Assembly: GCA_934463455.1 (NCBI GenBank)
Contig: CAKSJU010000131.1
Location: forward strand, 1-5,001
Source: an uncultured Clostridia bacterium
GTDB lineage: Bacteria; Bacillota; Clostridia; UBA1381
DNA: 5,001 bases
Direction: 5' to 3'
In this document: positions 1 through 5,001 of the stretch, in pieces
Numbering within the stretch: the first letter of the stretch is position 1
Layout: each line of letters begins with the position of its first letter
Program-made: the position numbers and the translations under genes
The notes under the pieces: generated by a model
The model's input: the letters and a program-made list of their open reading frames with translations, nothing else
Databases searched by the model: none
Told to the model about the DNA's origin: nothing

Positions 1-447
1 CTTAAACCTCTGTTAATTTCCGCAATTAACTCCCCCGCTTCCGATTTAAAAAGCGAGGCAGTTTTGCTTTATATTTTTGCCGCAATTGAGGGGCAGGAAA
101 AAGAAAATAGTAAAAACCAAAACACCGATACCATTATTAATATAAAAAAGTATATAGACGAACATTTCACTTCCTGCGACCTTGATTTAAAAAAAATCAG
201 CAATGAGATTTCATACAGTGAAAAATACATATCCTCTGTTTTTAAAAAACAATTCAAAATGGGAGTTTCGGAATATATTGCAACAATAAGAATCCAATAC
301 GCCTGCACTCTTATGGAACAAGGTCTTTCAAGTGTATCCGACATAGCACTTCTTTGCGGCTTTTCCGACCCTTTGTATTTTTCAAAGGTATTTAAAAAAA
401 GAATGGAAATTTCACCGCGTGCTCACATAAACGAAATACGAAAATAA
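1..447 (+). CDS. AraC-family transcriptional regulator, C-terminal part (5' end outside the window)
   Basis: The reading frame is open from base 1 to a TAA at 445-447, giving 148 visible residues. The beginning of the gene lies to the left of the window. An internal TTG at 64 is not a credible start because the frame continues upstream and the DNA-binding domain needs a sensor domain before it. The last 100 or so residues form a typical AraC/XylS DNA-binding domain with two helix-turn-helix units. The first is around DLDLKKISNEISYSEKYISS. The second is around VSDIALLCGFSDPLYFSKVF, which matches the family pattern IA..GF.....F...FK and is followed by the usual SP.A motif (ISPRAHI). The stretch before it (LLYIFAAIEG) resembles the helical linker after a cupin-type sensor. 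The ligand and target genes cannot be read from this fragment. The gene ends at a strong terminator and converges with tepA. Confidence 0.93.
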   Translation, partial: LKPLLISAINSPASDLKSEAVLLYIFAAIEGQEKENSKNQNTDTIINIKKYIDEHFTSCDLDLKKISNEISYSEKYISSVFKKQFKMGVSEYIATIRIQYACTLMEQGLSSVSDIALLCGFSDPLYFSKVFKKRMEISPRAHINEIRK

Positions 448-463
448 AATTGTAGATTTTTAA

Positions 464-507
464 GGAAAAAGCGGAGAATTATTTTTGAGAATTACTCCGC
501 TTTTTCC
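464..507. terminator. Bidirectional rho-independent terminator between the araC-type gene and tepA
   Basis: A perfect 13-bp stem pairs GGAAAAAGCGGAG (464-476) with CTCCGCTTTTTCC (495-507) around an 18-base loop. Read rightwards, the GC-rich stem core is followed by T501-505 and then T509-515, which suits termination of the AraC-family gene ending at 447. Read leftwards, the complement of A466-470 gives a T run directly after the GC core, which suits termination of tepA. The tepA stop codon (479-481) lies in the loop, and the right arm is inside tepA coding sequence. Confidence 0.9.
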
Positions 508-1189
508 CTTTTTTTCTTTTCCTGTTTTTTTCTATCATGGAATATAGTTTTTCCAGTGCGTCGGAAACTCCGCCCACGCTGTTTATAAGCCCGCAGTCCA
601 CCGCTGCTTTTCCAAGCAGTACCGATCCCATGTCGGTTGCCATTTCATCGGTCGCAAGCATTAATGCCTTAAAATCCTCAAAGGAAATATCCGAATTATC
701 AACGACAAATCTGATTATTCTATCCTGCATTTTATCCAAATATCTGAACATTTGACTTACACCCAAAATTGTTCCGTTCATTCTCAAAGGGTGCACCGTC
801 ATCGTTGCCGAGGGTGCAATAAATGAATAATCCGCCGATACCGCCAGCGGAACACCTATGCTGTGCCCGCCTCCCAAAACAAGTGATACCGTAGGCTTTT
901 TCATTCCGGCTATCATTTCGGATATTGCAAGCCCCGCCTCTACGTCTCCACCTACGGTATTTAAAAGTATAAGCATACCGTCGGTATCCGCATCTTCTTC
1001 TATAGTAACCAATTGAGGAAGAACATGTTCATATTTTGTCGTTTTATTCTGCGGCGGCAATATATTATGTCCCTCCACCTGCCCTATTATGGTCAGGCAA
1101 TGGATATTTCCGCGCGGATTATTTGTCTTAACCGAGCCCGTTTCTATTATTTCACTTTGCTCGCTGTTTTTTTCTTTTTCATCATTCAT
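479..1189 (-). CDS. tepA: ClpP-like serine protease, TepA (translocation-enhancing protein) family
   Basis: This 236-residue protein has a ClpP/crotonase-type fold signature. Its core runs from about residue 30 (CLTIIGQVEG), through ILLNTVGGDVEAGLAI (74-89) and LVLGGGHSIGVPLAVSAD (103-120), to MTVHPLR (130-136). By comparison with ClpP, Ser110 in GGHS is the likely nucleophile and His133 the likely base. The acid is less certain, with Asp186 (in TDMGSVLLGKAAVDCGLI) the best candidate. The sequence fits the TepA (YmfB) group rather than true ClpP, because it has a non-standard serine motif and an extra N-terminal stretch. In Bacillus subtilis TepA has been linked to protein secretion; its natural substrate is unclear. 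There is no signal peptide or membrane segment, so a cytosolic location is expected. The first 29 residues are hydrophilic and acidic, and residues 221-236 form a Lys/Arg-rich tail. The ATG at 1187-1189 is supported by GGAG (minus strand, 1199-1202) nine bases upstream. The gene is divergent from metA. Confidence 0.88.
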   Translation of the reverse strand: MNDEKEKNSEQSEIIETGSVKTNNPRGNIHCLTIIGQVEGHNILPPQNKTTKYEHVLPQLVTIEEDADTDGMLILLNTVGGDVEAGLAISEMIAGMKKPTVSLVLGGGHSIGVPLAVSADYSFIAPSATMTVHPLRMNGTILGVSQMFRYLDKMQDRIIRFVVDNSDISFEDFKALMLATDEMATDMGSVLLGKAAVDCGLINSVGGVSDALEKLYSMIEKNRKRKKGKKRSNSQK

Positions 1190-1216
1190 TTTGCTTTTCT
1201 CCGTTTTATAATTGAT

Positions 1217-1254
1217 TTAGCTAATTGTAAAATTTAAATTTTACAATTAGCTAA
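1217..1254. repeat. Perfect 38-bp palindrome in the tepA-metA divergent intergenic region
   Basis: The left half TTAGCTAATTGTAAAATTT (1217-1235) is the exact reverse complement of the right half (1236-1254), with no spacer and no mismatch. Pairing stops abruptly at 1216/1255. Each end carries the smaller palindrome TTAGCTAA (1217-1224 and 1247-1254), and the centre is AAATTTAAATTT-like. It lies 28-65 bases upstream of the tepA ATG and about 55 bases before the -35 region of the metA promoter. No T run follows on either strand and the stem is AT-rich, so it does not look like a terminator. It could be an operator for a dimeric regulator, or a 5'-leader hairpin if tepA transcription starts to its right. 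The symmetry is certain; the role is inferred. Confidence 0.9.
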
Positions 1255-1308
1255 TAATTGACTGATTATGCTATATAACTATTATTCTATATTGTGATTA
1301 ATTTATTC

Positions 1309-1337
1309 TTGTATTTTGTCAAAATTTATGATATAAT
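1309..1337 (+). promoter_or_regulatory. Probable sigma-A promoter (extended -10) for metA and the downstream genes
   Basis: A perfect TATAAT (1332-1337) is preceded by TG at 1329-1330, giving the extended -10 form TGaTATAAT. A weak -35 match, TTGTAT (1309-1314), lies 17 bases upstream. Transcription would start near 1343-1346, leaving a leader of about 37 bases before the metA ATG. That leader is too short for a SAM riboswitch or T-box. It is the best promoter match in the intergenic region. Confidence 0.7.
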
Positions 1338-1381
1338 ATATTACAATACGTTTAAATTTAATGATATAGAGGTGACTTAAC

Positions 1382-2299
1382 ATGCCTGTAAAGGTTCCTG
1401 ATAAGCTTCCCGCCACAAAACAGCTTCGGGCGGAAAATATTTTTGTTATGAGCGAAACAAAAGCAATGCACCAGGATATACGTTCGCTGAAAATTGCAAT
1501 CGTAAACCTGATGCCCACAAAAATCACAACAGAAACTCAACTTTTACGCCTTTTGGGCAATTCACCGCTTCAGGTTGAATTTGATTTTGTCACAATGACT
1601 TCTCATGAGTCAAAAAATACTCCTCCCGAGCATTTAAAAACATTTTATCGTTCTTTTAATGATATAAAATCATTAAAATACGACGGTATGATTATAACGG
1701 GAGCTCCGGTGGAAAATCTTGATTTTTCTGATGTCGATTACTGGGATGAACTTAAAGAAATTATGGAATGGAGCAAAACGCATGTGACATCCACGCTTCA
1801 TATTTGCTGGGCGGCACAGGCGGGGCTTTTTTATCACTACGGTATCCCAAAATATTCCCTAAAGGAAAAATGTTCCGGTATATTCAAGCATAAAGTCAAC
1901 CGCAAAACCTCTAAGCTTGTAAGAGGCTTTGACAATGAATTTTATGCTCCCCATTCCCGCTACACCGAAGTACGTGCGGAGGATATAAGAAAAAACAAAG
2001 AGCTTGAAATACTTGCCGAATCTCATGAAGCCGGAGTATATTTAATTTCCACAAAAGGCGGCAGACGTATTTTTGTCACGGGTCATGCCGAATATGACGC
2101 AGACACTCTTGCAAAAGAATATGAAAGAGATTTGCAAAAAGGTATACATCCGCATATTCCCAAGCATTATTTTCCGGACGACAACCCGTCAAAAACCCCT
2201 ACAGTTCGTTGGAGAAGTCATGCCAATCTTCTCTTTTCAAATTGGCTTAATTACTTTGTATACCAGATTACACCATACGATATTGATTCGATTAATTAG
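1382..2299 (+). CDS. metA: Homoserine O-acyltransferase MetA, predicted O-acetyltransferase
   Basis: MetA activates L-homoserine by acylating its hydroxyl, the first committed step of methionine synthesis, in the cytosol. The length of 305 residues is normal for the family. The nucleophile is Cys142 in LHICWAAQAGLFYHYGI, and the other catalytic residues His235 and Glu237 are in VTGHAEYD. Lys47 lies in the conserved VNLMPTK segment. Residue 111 is Glu (GAPVENLDF). In this family Glu111 is associated with acetyl-CoA use, as in Bacillus cereus, and Gly111 with succinyl-CoA, as in E. coli. The usual automatic name 'homoserine O-succinyltransferase' is therefore probably wrong for the substrate. 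The ATG is preceded by AGAGGTGA (1368-1375), a strong ribosome binding site six bases upstream. The gene is the first of an apparent operon with rsmA, an XRE gene and guaA. No Met- or SAM-sensing leader is visible. Confidence 0.96.
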   Translation: MPVKVPDKLPATKQLRAENIFVMSETKAMHQDIRSLKIAIVNLMPTKITTETQLLRLLGNSPLQVEFDFVTMTSHESKNTPPEHLKTFYRSFNDIKSLKYDGMIITGAPVENLDFSDVDYWDELKEIMEWSKTHVTSTLHICWAAQAGLFYHYGIPKYSLKEKCSGIFKHKVNRKTSKLVRGFDNEFYAPHSRYTEVRAEDIRKNKELEILAESHEAGVYLISTKGGRRIFVTGHAEYDADTLAKEYERDLQKGIHPHIPKHYFPDDNPSKTPTVRWRSHANLLFSNWLNYFVYQITPYDIDSIN

Positions 2300-2302
2300 G
2301 AG
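2298..2302 (+). promoter_or_regulatory. rsmA ribosome binding site overlapping the metA stop codon
   Basis: AGGAG begins in the TAG stop of metA (2297-2299) and sits five bases before the rsmA ATG at 2308. A ribosome finishing metA would cover this site, so translation of rsmA is probably coupled to that of metA. It also fixes the rsmA start. Confidence 0.75.
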
Positions 2303-2307
2303 CGGTC

Positions 2308-3162
2308 ATGGAATTAACATCAGCTAAAACGATAAAAGAAATCTGCAAAAAATTCAATTTCAAATTTTCCAAAGGTCTGGGACAGAACTTTCTGCTTGAC
2401 GACAGTGTGCTTGATAAAATGGTTGTAGCAGCCGAGATAGAAAGCGGTGTTTTGGAAATCGGTCCGGGGTTTGGCGTACTGACTCAAAAGCTTGCCGAAA
2501 ATGCCGAAAAAGTTGTCAGCGTTGAAATTGACAAAACTTTGATACCCGTACTCGATTACACCCTATCCGATTACAGCAATGTAAAAATCATTGAAAGGGA
2601 CATTTTAAAAACGGATGTATGCGCCTTGATTAAGGAGGAGTTCGGTGAAAGTGAAATCAGCATCGCCGCCAATCTTCCTTACTATATAACAACTCCGATA
2701 ATTACTTCACTGATTGAAGCAAGACTGCCGATAAAAAACATAGTTGTAATGGTCCAAAAAGAAGTTGCCGAGCGTATATGCGCTTCACCCGGAAAAAAGG
2801 ACTACGGCTCTATCAGTGTATTGTGCCAATACTTTACCGAGCCGGAAATAATAACCGTCGTTCCGGCAAATAGCTTTATTCCGCCGCCAAAAGTCGATTC
2901 TGCCGTGCTTTGCATGAAAGTAAGAAAAGTACCGCCGATTTATCTTGATGATGAAAAATTGTTTTTCAAAATAATCCGAAGTGCTTTTGCACAGCGCCGA
3001 AAAACTCTTGTCAACAGTTTGTCGAACGGTCTTTCGATTGATAAAAGCATAATAAGCGAAATCATATCGGGCTGCTCTCTGCCGCTTGATATTCGCGGAG
3101 AAAAGCTATCGCTTGAAGAATTTTCACAAATAGCAAATAAGCTGCATAAGGGAGGACATTAA
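2308..3162 (+). CDS. rsmA: 16S rRNA dimethyladenosine transferase RsmA (KsgA)
   Basis: This SAM-dependent enzyme dimethylates two adjacent adenines in the 3'-terminal helix of 16S rRNA (A1518 and A1519 in E. coli numbering), a late step in 30S subunit maturation. Its absence is classically linked to kasugamycin resistance. At 284 residues it is of normal family length. The family motifs appear in order: GLGQNFL (23-29), the SAM-binding loop LEIGPGFGVLT (49-59), the acidic VEID (72-75), the adenine-methyltransferase signature NLPYYITTP (122-130), PPPKVDSAV (192-200), FAQRRKTLVNSL (227-238) and RGEKLSLEEF (263-272) in the C-terminal domain. The ATG at 2308 follows metA by eight bases and the stop precedes the next gene by one base. 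In many Firmicutes rsmA sits near rnmV (ribonuclease M5); here the neighbours are metA and guaA. Confidence 0.97.
   Translation: MELTSAKTIKEICKKFNFKFSKGLGQNFLLDDSVLDKMVVAAEIESGVLEIGPGFGVLTQKLAENAEKVVSVEIDKTLIPVLDYTLSDYSNVKIIERDILKTDVCALIKEEFGESEISIAANLPYYITTPIITSLIEARLPIKNIVVMVQKEVAERICASPGKKDYGSISVLCQYFTEPEIITVVPANSFIPPPKVDSAVLCMKVRKVPPIYLDDEKLFFKIIRSAFAQRRKTLVNSLSNGLSIDKSIISEIISGCSLPLDIRGEKLSLEEFSQIANKLHKGGH
3149..3156 (+). promoter_or_regulatory. Ribosome binding site of the XRE gene, inside the 3' end of rsmA
   Basis: AGGGAGGA lies within the last codons of rsmA (encoding the KGGH end), seven bases before the ATG at 3164. It confirms that start and indicates that the small regulator is translated in step with rsmA. 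Confidence 0.75.
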
Positions 3163-3163
3163 A

Positions 3164-3457
3164 ATGCACAGAACTTTAGGACAAAAACTGAAATTAATAA
3201 GAAAAACAAAAAGCTTCACGGTTAACCAAATTGCAGGTTACCTCGGAGTATCCACGGCAACACTGCGCAGATATGAAGCGGACATCACCGAGCCGGATGC
3301 TGAATTTATAGCACGTTTTACCAAATTTTTTCAAATATCCGCCGATGACCTTTTTTCACAAAGTGAAACAAAACATATAAAGCTCTTCACCGACAGTGAG
3401 CTTCAACCGCCGGAGGAATTTAATAAAGCTGTTGATGACTATATTAATAATTTATAA
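3164..3457 (+). CDS. Small XRE-family (Cro/cI-type) helix-turn-helix protein
   Basis: This 97-residue protein begins with a single HTH_3 (XRE) domain covering about residues 5-65. LGQKLKLIRKTKSFTVNQIA leads into the recognition helix region GVSTATLRRYEAD (28-40), followed by ITEPDAEFIARFTKFFQISADDLF, the usual end of the domain. The remaining 32 residues or so (SETKHIKLFTDSELQPPEEFNKAVDDYINNL) are acidic and contain no domain I recognise; they may act in dimerisation or partner binding. It starts one base after rsmA and ends 15 bases before guaA, so it is almost certainly part of the same transcript. Its target is unknown. It could regulate its own operon, but no operator can be assigned to it. 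No toxin partner is visible, so an antitoxin role is not supported. Confidence 0.9.
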   Translation: MHRTLGQKLKLIRKTKSFTVNQIAGYLGVSTATLRRYEADITEPDAEFIARFTKFFQISADDLFSQSETKHIKLFTDSELQPPEEFNKAVDDYINNL

Positions 3458-3472
3458 CAGGAGGACAAAATA

Positions 3473-5001
3473 ATGCAAAATGAAACTGTAATAGTTCTTG
3501 ATTTCGGCGGTCAGTATAATCAACTGATAGCAAGAAGAGTTCGTGAATGTAACGTATACTGTGAAGTTATTCCCTACCGTAAAGGAATATCGGTTATAAA
3601 AGAAAAAAATCCTGTCGGAATAATATTTACCGGAGGTCCGAACAGTGTTTATGAAGAAAACTCACCCACAATCGGAAAAGAGATATTCGATTTGAATATT
3701 CCTATACTCGGTATTTGTTACGGCAGCCAGCTTATGGCTCACCTTCTCGGCGGAAAGGTGCAAAAAGCACCCAAACGCGAGTACGGAAAAACAAATGTTA
3801 CTCTAAAAAACAGCTTGCTGTTTGACGGTATTGTAAACAATACCGTTTGTTGGATGAGCCACACAGATTACATATCTTCAATCCCCGAAGGCTTTGAGGT
3901 TACGGCATATTCCGAAAGCTGCCCGGTAGCAGCATACGAAAATGCAGAAAAAAAATTATACAGCGTACAATTTCATCCCGAGGTCAACCATACCGAATTC
4001 GGTAAAGAAATGCTCAAAAACTTTCTTTACAAGGTATGCGGCTGTCAAGGCGATTGGATAATGAGCGATTTTGCAAAACGTTCTATAGAAGCACTTCGTC
4101 AAAAAATCGGCGATAAAAAGGTTCTTTGTGCACTTTCCGGCGGAGTTGATTCTTCCGTTGCGGCAGTTATGCTCCATAAGGCGGTTGGTAAACAACTTAC
4201 CTGTATATTCGTCGATAACGGACTCTTACGGAAAAATGAAGGCGATGAGGTTGAAAATCTTTTCAGAAAGCAATTTGATATTAACCTTGTACGAGCAAAC
4301 GCTCAGTCACAGTTTTTAAATAAGCTTAAAGGCATTACCGAGCCGGAAAAAAAGAGGAAAATTATCGGAGAAGAATTTATCCGCGTTTTCGAAGCCGAGG
4401 CTAAAAAAATAGGTACTGTTGATTTTCTTGTTCAGGGTACAATATATCCGGATGTTATTGAAAGCGGTGCCGGAGATGCAGCAGTAATAAAAAGTCACCA
4501 TAATGTCGGCGGGCTTCCCGAGCATGTTGATTTTAAAGAAATAGTAGAGCCTCTTCGCGATTTGTTCAAAGATGAAGTAAGAAAACTCGGAATCGAACTC
4601 GGATTACCGGAACATTTTGTTTGGCGTCAACCCTTCCCCGGTCCCGGACTTGCTGTAAGAGTAATAGGAGAAATCACAGAAGATAAATTGTCGATATTGA
4701 GGGATGCAGACGCAATTTTCAGAGAAGAAATTGCAAATGCCGGACTTGACAGAACTATAAATCAGTATTTTGCGGTTATTACCGATATGAGAAGCGTCGG
4801 TGTTATGGGCGATGGCAGGACTTATGACTATACACTTGCTTTACGCGCAGTTACGACAAGCGATTTTATGACAGCCGATTGGGCCCGCATCCCATATGCT
4901 GTCTTAGAATTGGCATCAAATCGGATAATAAATGAAGTTAAACACGTGAATAGAATTGTTTACGATATAACAAGTAAACCCCCCGCTACCATTGAGTGGG
5001 A
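3473..5001 (+). CDS. guaA: GMP synthase (glutamine-hydrolysing), GuaA, missing only the extreme 3' end
   Basis: GuaA converts XMP to GMP using ATP and glutamine, the last step of guanine nucleotide synthesis, in the cytosol. The frame runs unbroken for 509 codons plus two bases (GA) to the window edge. Homologues end in IEWE, so only the final Glu codon and the stop are probably missing. The N-terminal class I glutamine amidotransferase domain (about 5-190) has Cys82 in GICYGSQ and the partners His168 and Glu170 in QFHPE. The ATP pyrophosphatase domain has the P-loop SGGVDSS (222-228), GTIYPDVIES (322-331) and KSHHNVGGLP (340-349). The C-terminal XMP-binding/dimer domain follows PFPGPGLAVR (387-396) and ends with KPPATIEW. 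All key residues are present. The ATG at 3473 is preceded by AGGAGGA (3459-3465), an excellent ribosome binding site. No purine riboswitch precedes it; only 15 bases separate it from the XRE gene. Confidence 0.97.
   Translation, partial: MQNETVIVLDFGGQYNQLIARRVRECNVYCEVIPYRKGISVIKEKNPVGIIFTGGPNSVYEENSPTIGKEIFDLNIPILGICYGSQLMAHLLGGKVQKAPKREYGKTNVTLKNSLLFDGIVNNTVCWMSHTDYISSIPEGFEVTAYSESCPVAAYENAEKKLYSVQFHPEVNHTEFGKEMLKNFLYKVCGCQGDWIMSDFAKRSIEALRQKIGDKKVLCALSGGVDSSVAAVMLHKAVGKQLTCIFVDNGLLRKNEGDEVENLFRKQFDINLVRANAQSQFLNKLKGITEPEKKRKIIGEEFIRVFEAEAKKIGTVDFLVQGTIYPDVIESGAGDAAVIKSHHNVGGLPEHVDFKEIVEPLRDLFKDEVRKLGIELGLPEHFVWRQPFPGPGLAVRVIGEITEDKLSILRDADAIFREEIANAGLDRTINQYFAVITDMRSVGVMGDGRTYDYTLALRAVTTSDFMTADWARIPYAVLELASNRIINEVKHVNRIVYDITSKPPATIEW

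Noticed and set aside
1217..1254. The 38-bp palindrome as a rho-independent terminator
   Set aside because: The stem is AT-rich with a zero-base loop, there is no T run after it on either strand, and it sits between divergent rather than convergent genes.
1190..1300. A sigma-A promoter for tepA on the minus strand
   Set aside because: Several AT-rich -10-like words exist (for example around 1265-1277), but none has a good -35 at proper spacing, so no site can be called.
1338..1381. SAM riboswitch or T-box ahead of metA
   Set aside because: The predicted leader is only about 37 bases and has no stable stem set or T-box consensus, so neither element fits.
2073..2327. An 84-residue plus-strand frame bridging the end of metA and start of rsmA
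   Set aside because: It is out of frame with two clear genes, has no ribosome binding site or domain, and its composition reflects the metA frame shifted by one.
3164..3457. The XRE protein as an antitoxin of a toxin-antitoxin pair
   Set aside because: Its neighbours are rsmA and guaA, both complete housekeeping enzymes, and no small toxin-like frame lies beside it.
2836..4347. The 11-base word ACCGAGCCGGA occurs three times, at 2836-2846, 3287-3297 and 4337-4347
   Set aside because: All three are in frame and encode Thr-Glu-Pro followed by Glu or Asp in unrelated proteins. Shared codon preference explains them better than a repeat or binding site.
4128..4525. Short open frames on both strands inside guaA (also 3956-4195 on the minus strand)
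   Set aside because: They lie wholly within the strongly conserved guaA frame, lack ribosome binding sites and have no recognisable domain, so they are shadows.

Overview
The window looks like a stretch of ordinary chromosome from a low-G+C member of the Firmicutes, most likely an anaerobic Clostridia lineage. This is inferred from the AT-rich composition, strong purine-rich ribosome binding sites, a TepA-type ClpP-like protein, a Bacillus-type MetA and tightly packed co-directional genes. No species can be named from sequence alone. There is no sign of a phage, transposon, CRISPR array, tRNA or rRNA.

Layout. Positions 1-447 (+) hold the C-terminal end of an AraC-family regulator, cut by the left edge. 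It converges on a minus-strand gene, tepA (479-1189). A strong bidirectional hairpin terminator (464-507) serves both genes and lies partly inside the last tepA codons. A 192-base divergent intergenic region (1190-1381) follows. It contains a perfect 38-bp palindrome (1217-1254) and an extended -10 promoter (1309-1337) facing right.

That promoter probably drives a compact plus-strand operon: metA (1382-2299, homoserine O-acyltransferase, predicted to use acetyl-CoA), rsmA/ksgA (2308-3162, 16S rRNA adenine dimethyltransferase), a 97-residue XRE-type helix-turn-helix protein (3164-3457) and guaA (3473 to the right edge, GMP synthase, lacking only its last codon and stop). The gaps are 8, 1 and 15 bases and no terminator lies between the genes, so co-transcription and some translational coupling are likely.

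The operon joins methionine synthesis, a SAM-consuming ribosome-maturation step and guanine nucleotide synthesis, with a small DNA-binding protein in the middle. All of these are growth-linked, but a shared control circuit is inference only. I found no convincing undescribed system. The items most worth a second look are the perfect palindrome with two TTAGCTAA boxes exactly 30 bp apart, the small XRE protein inside the operon, and the terminator embedded in the tepA 3' coding end.
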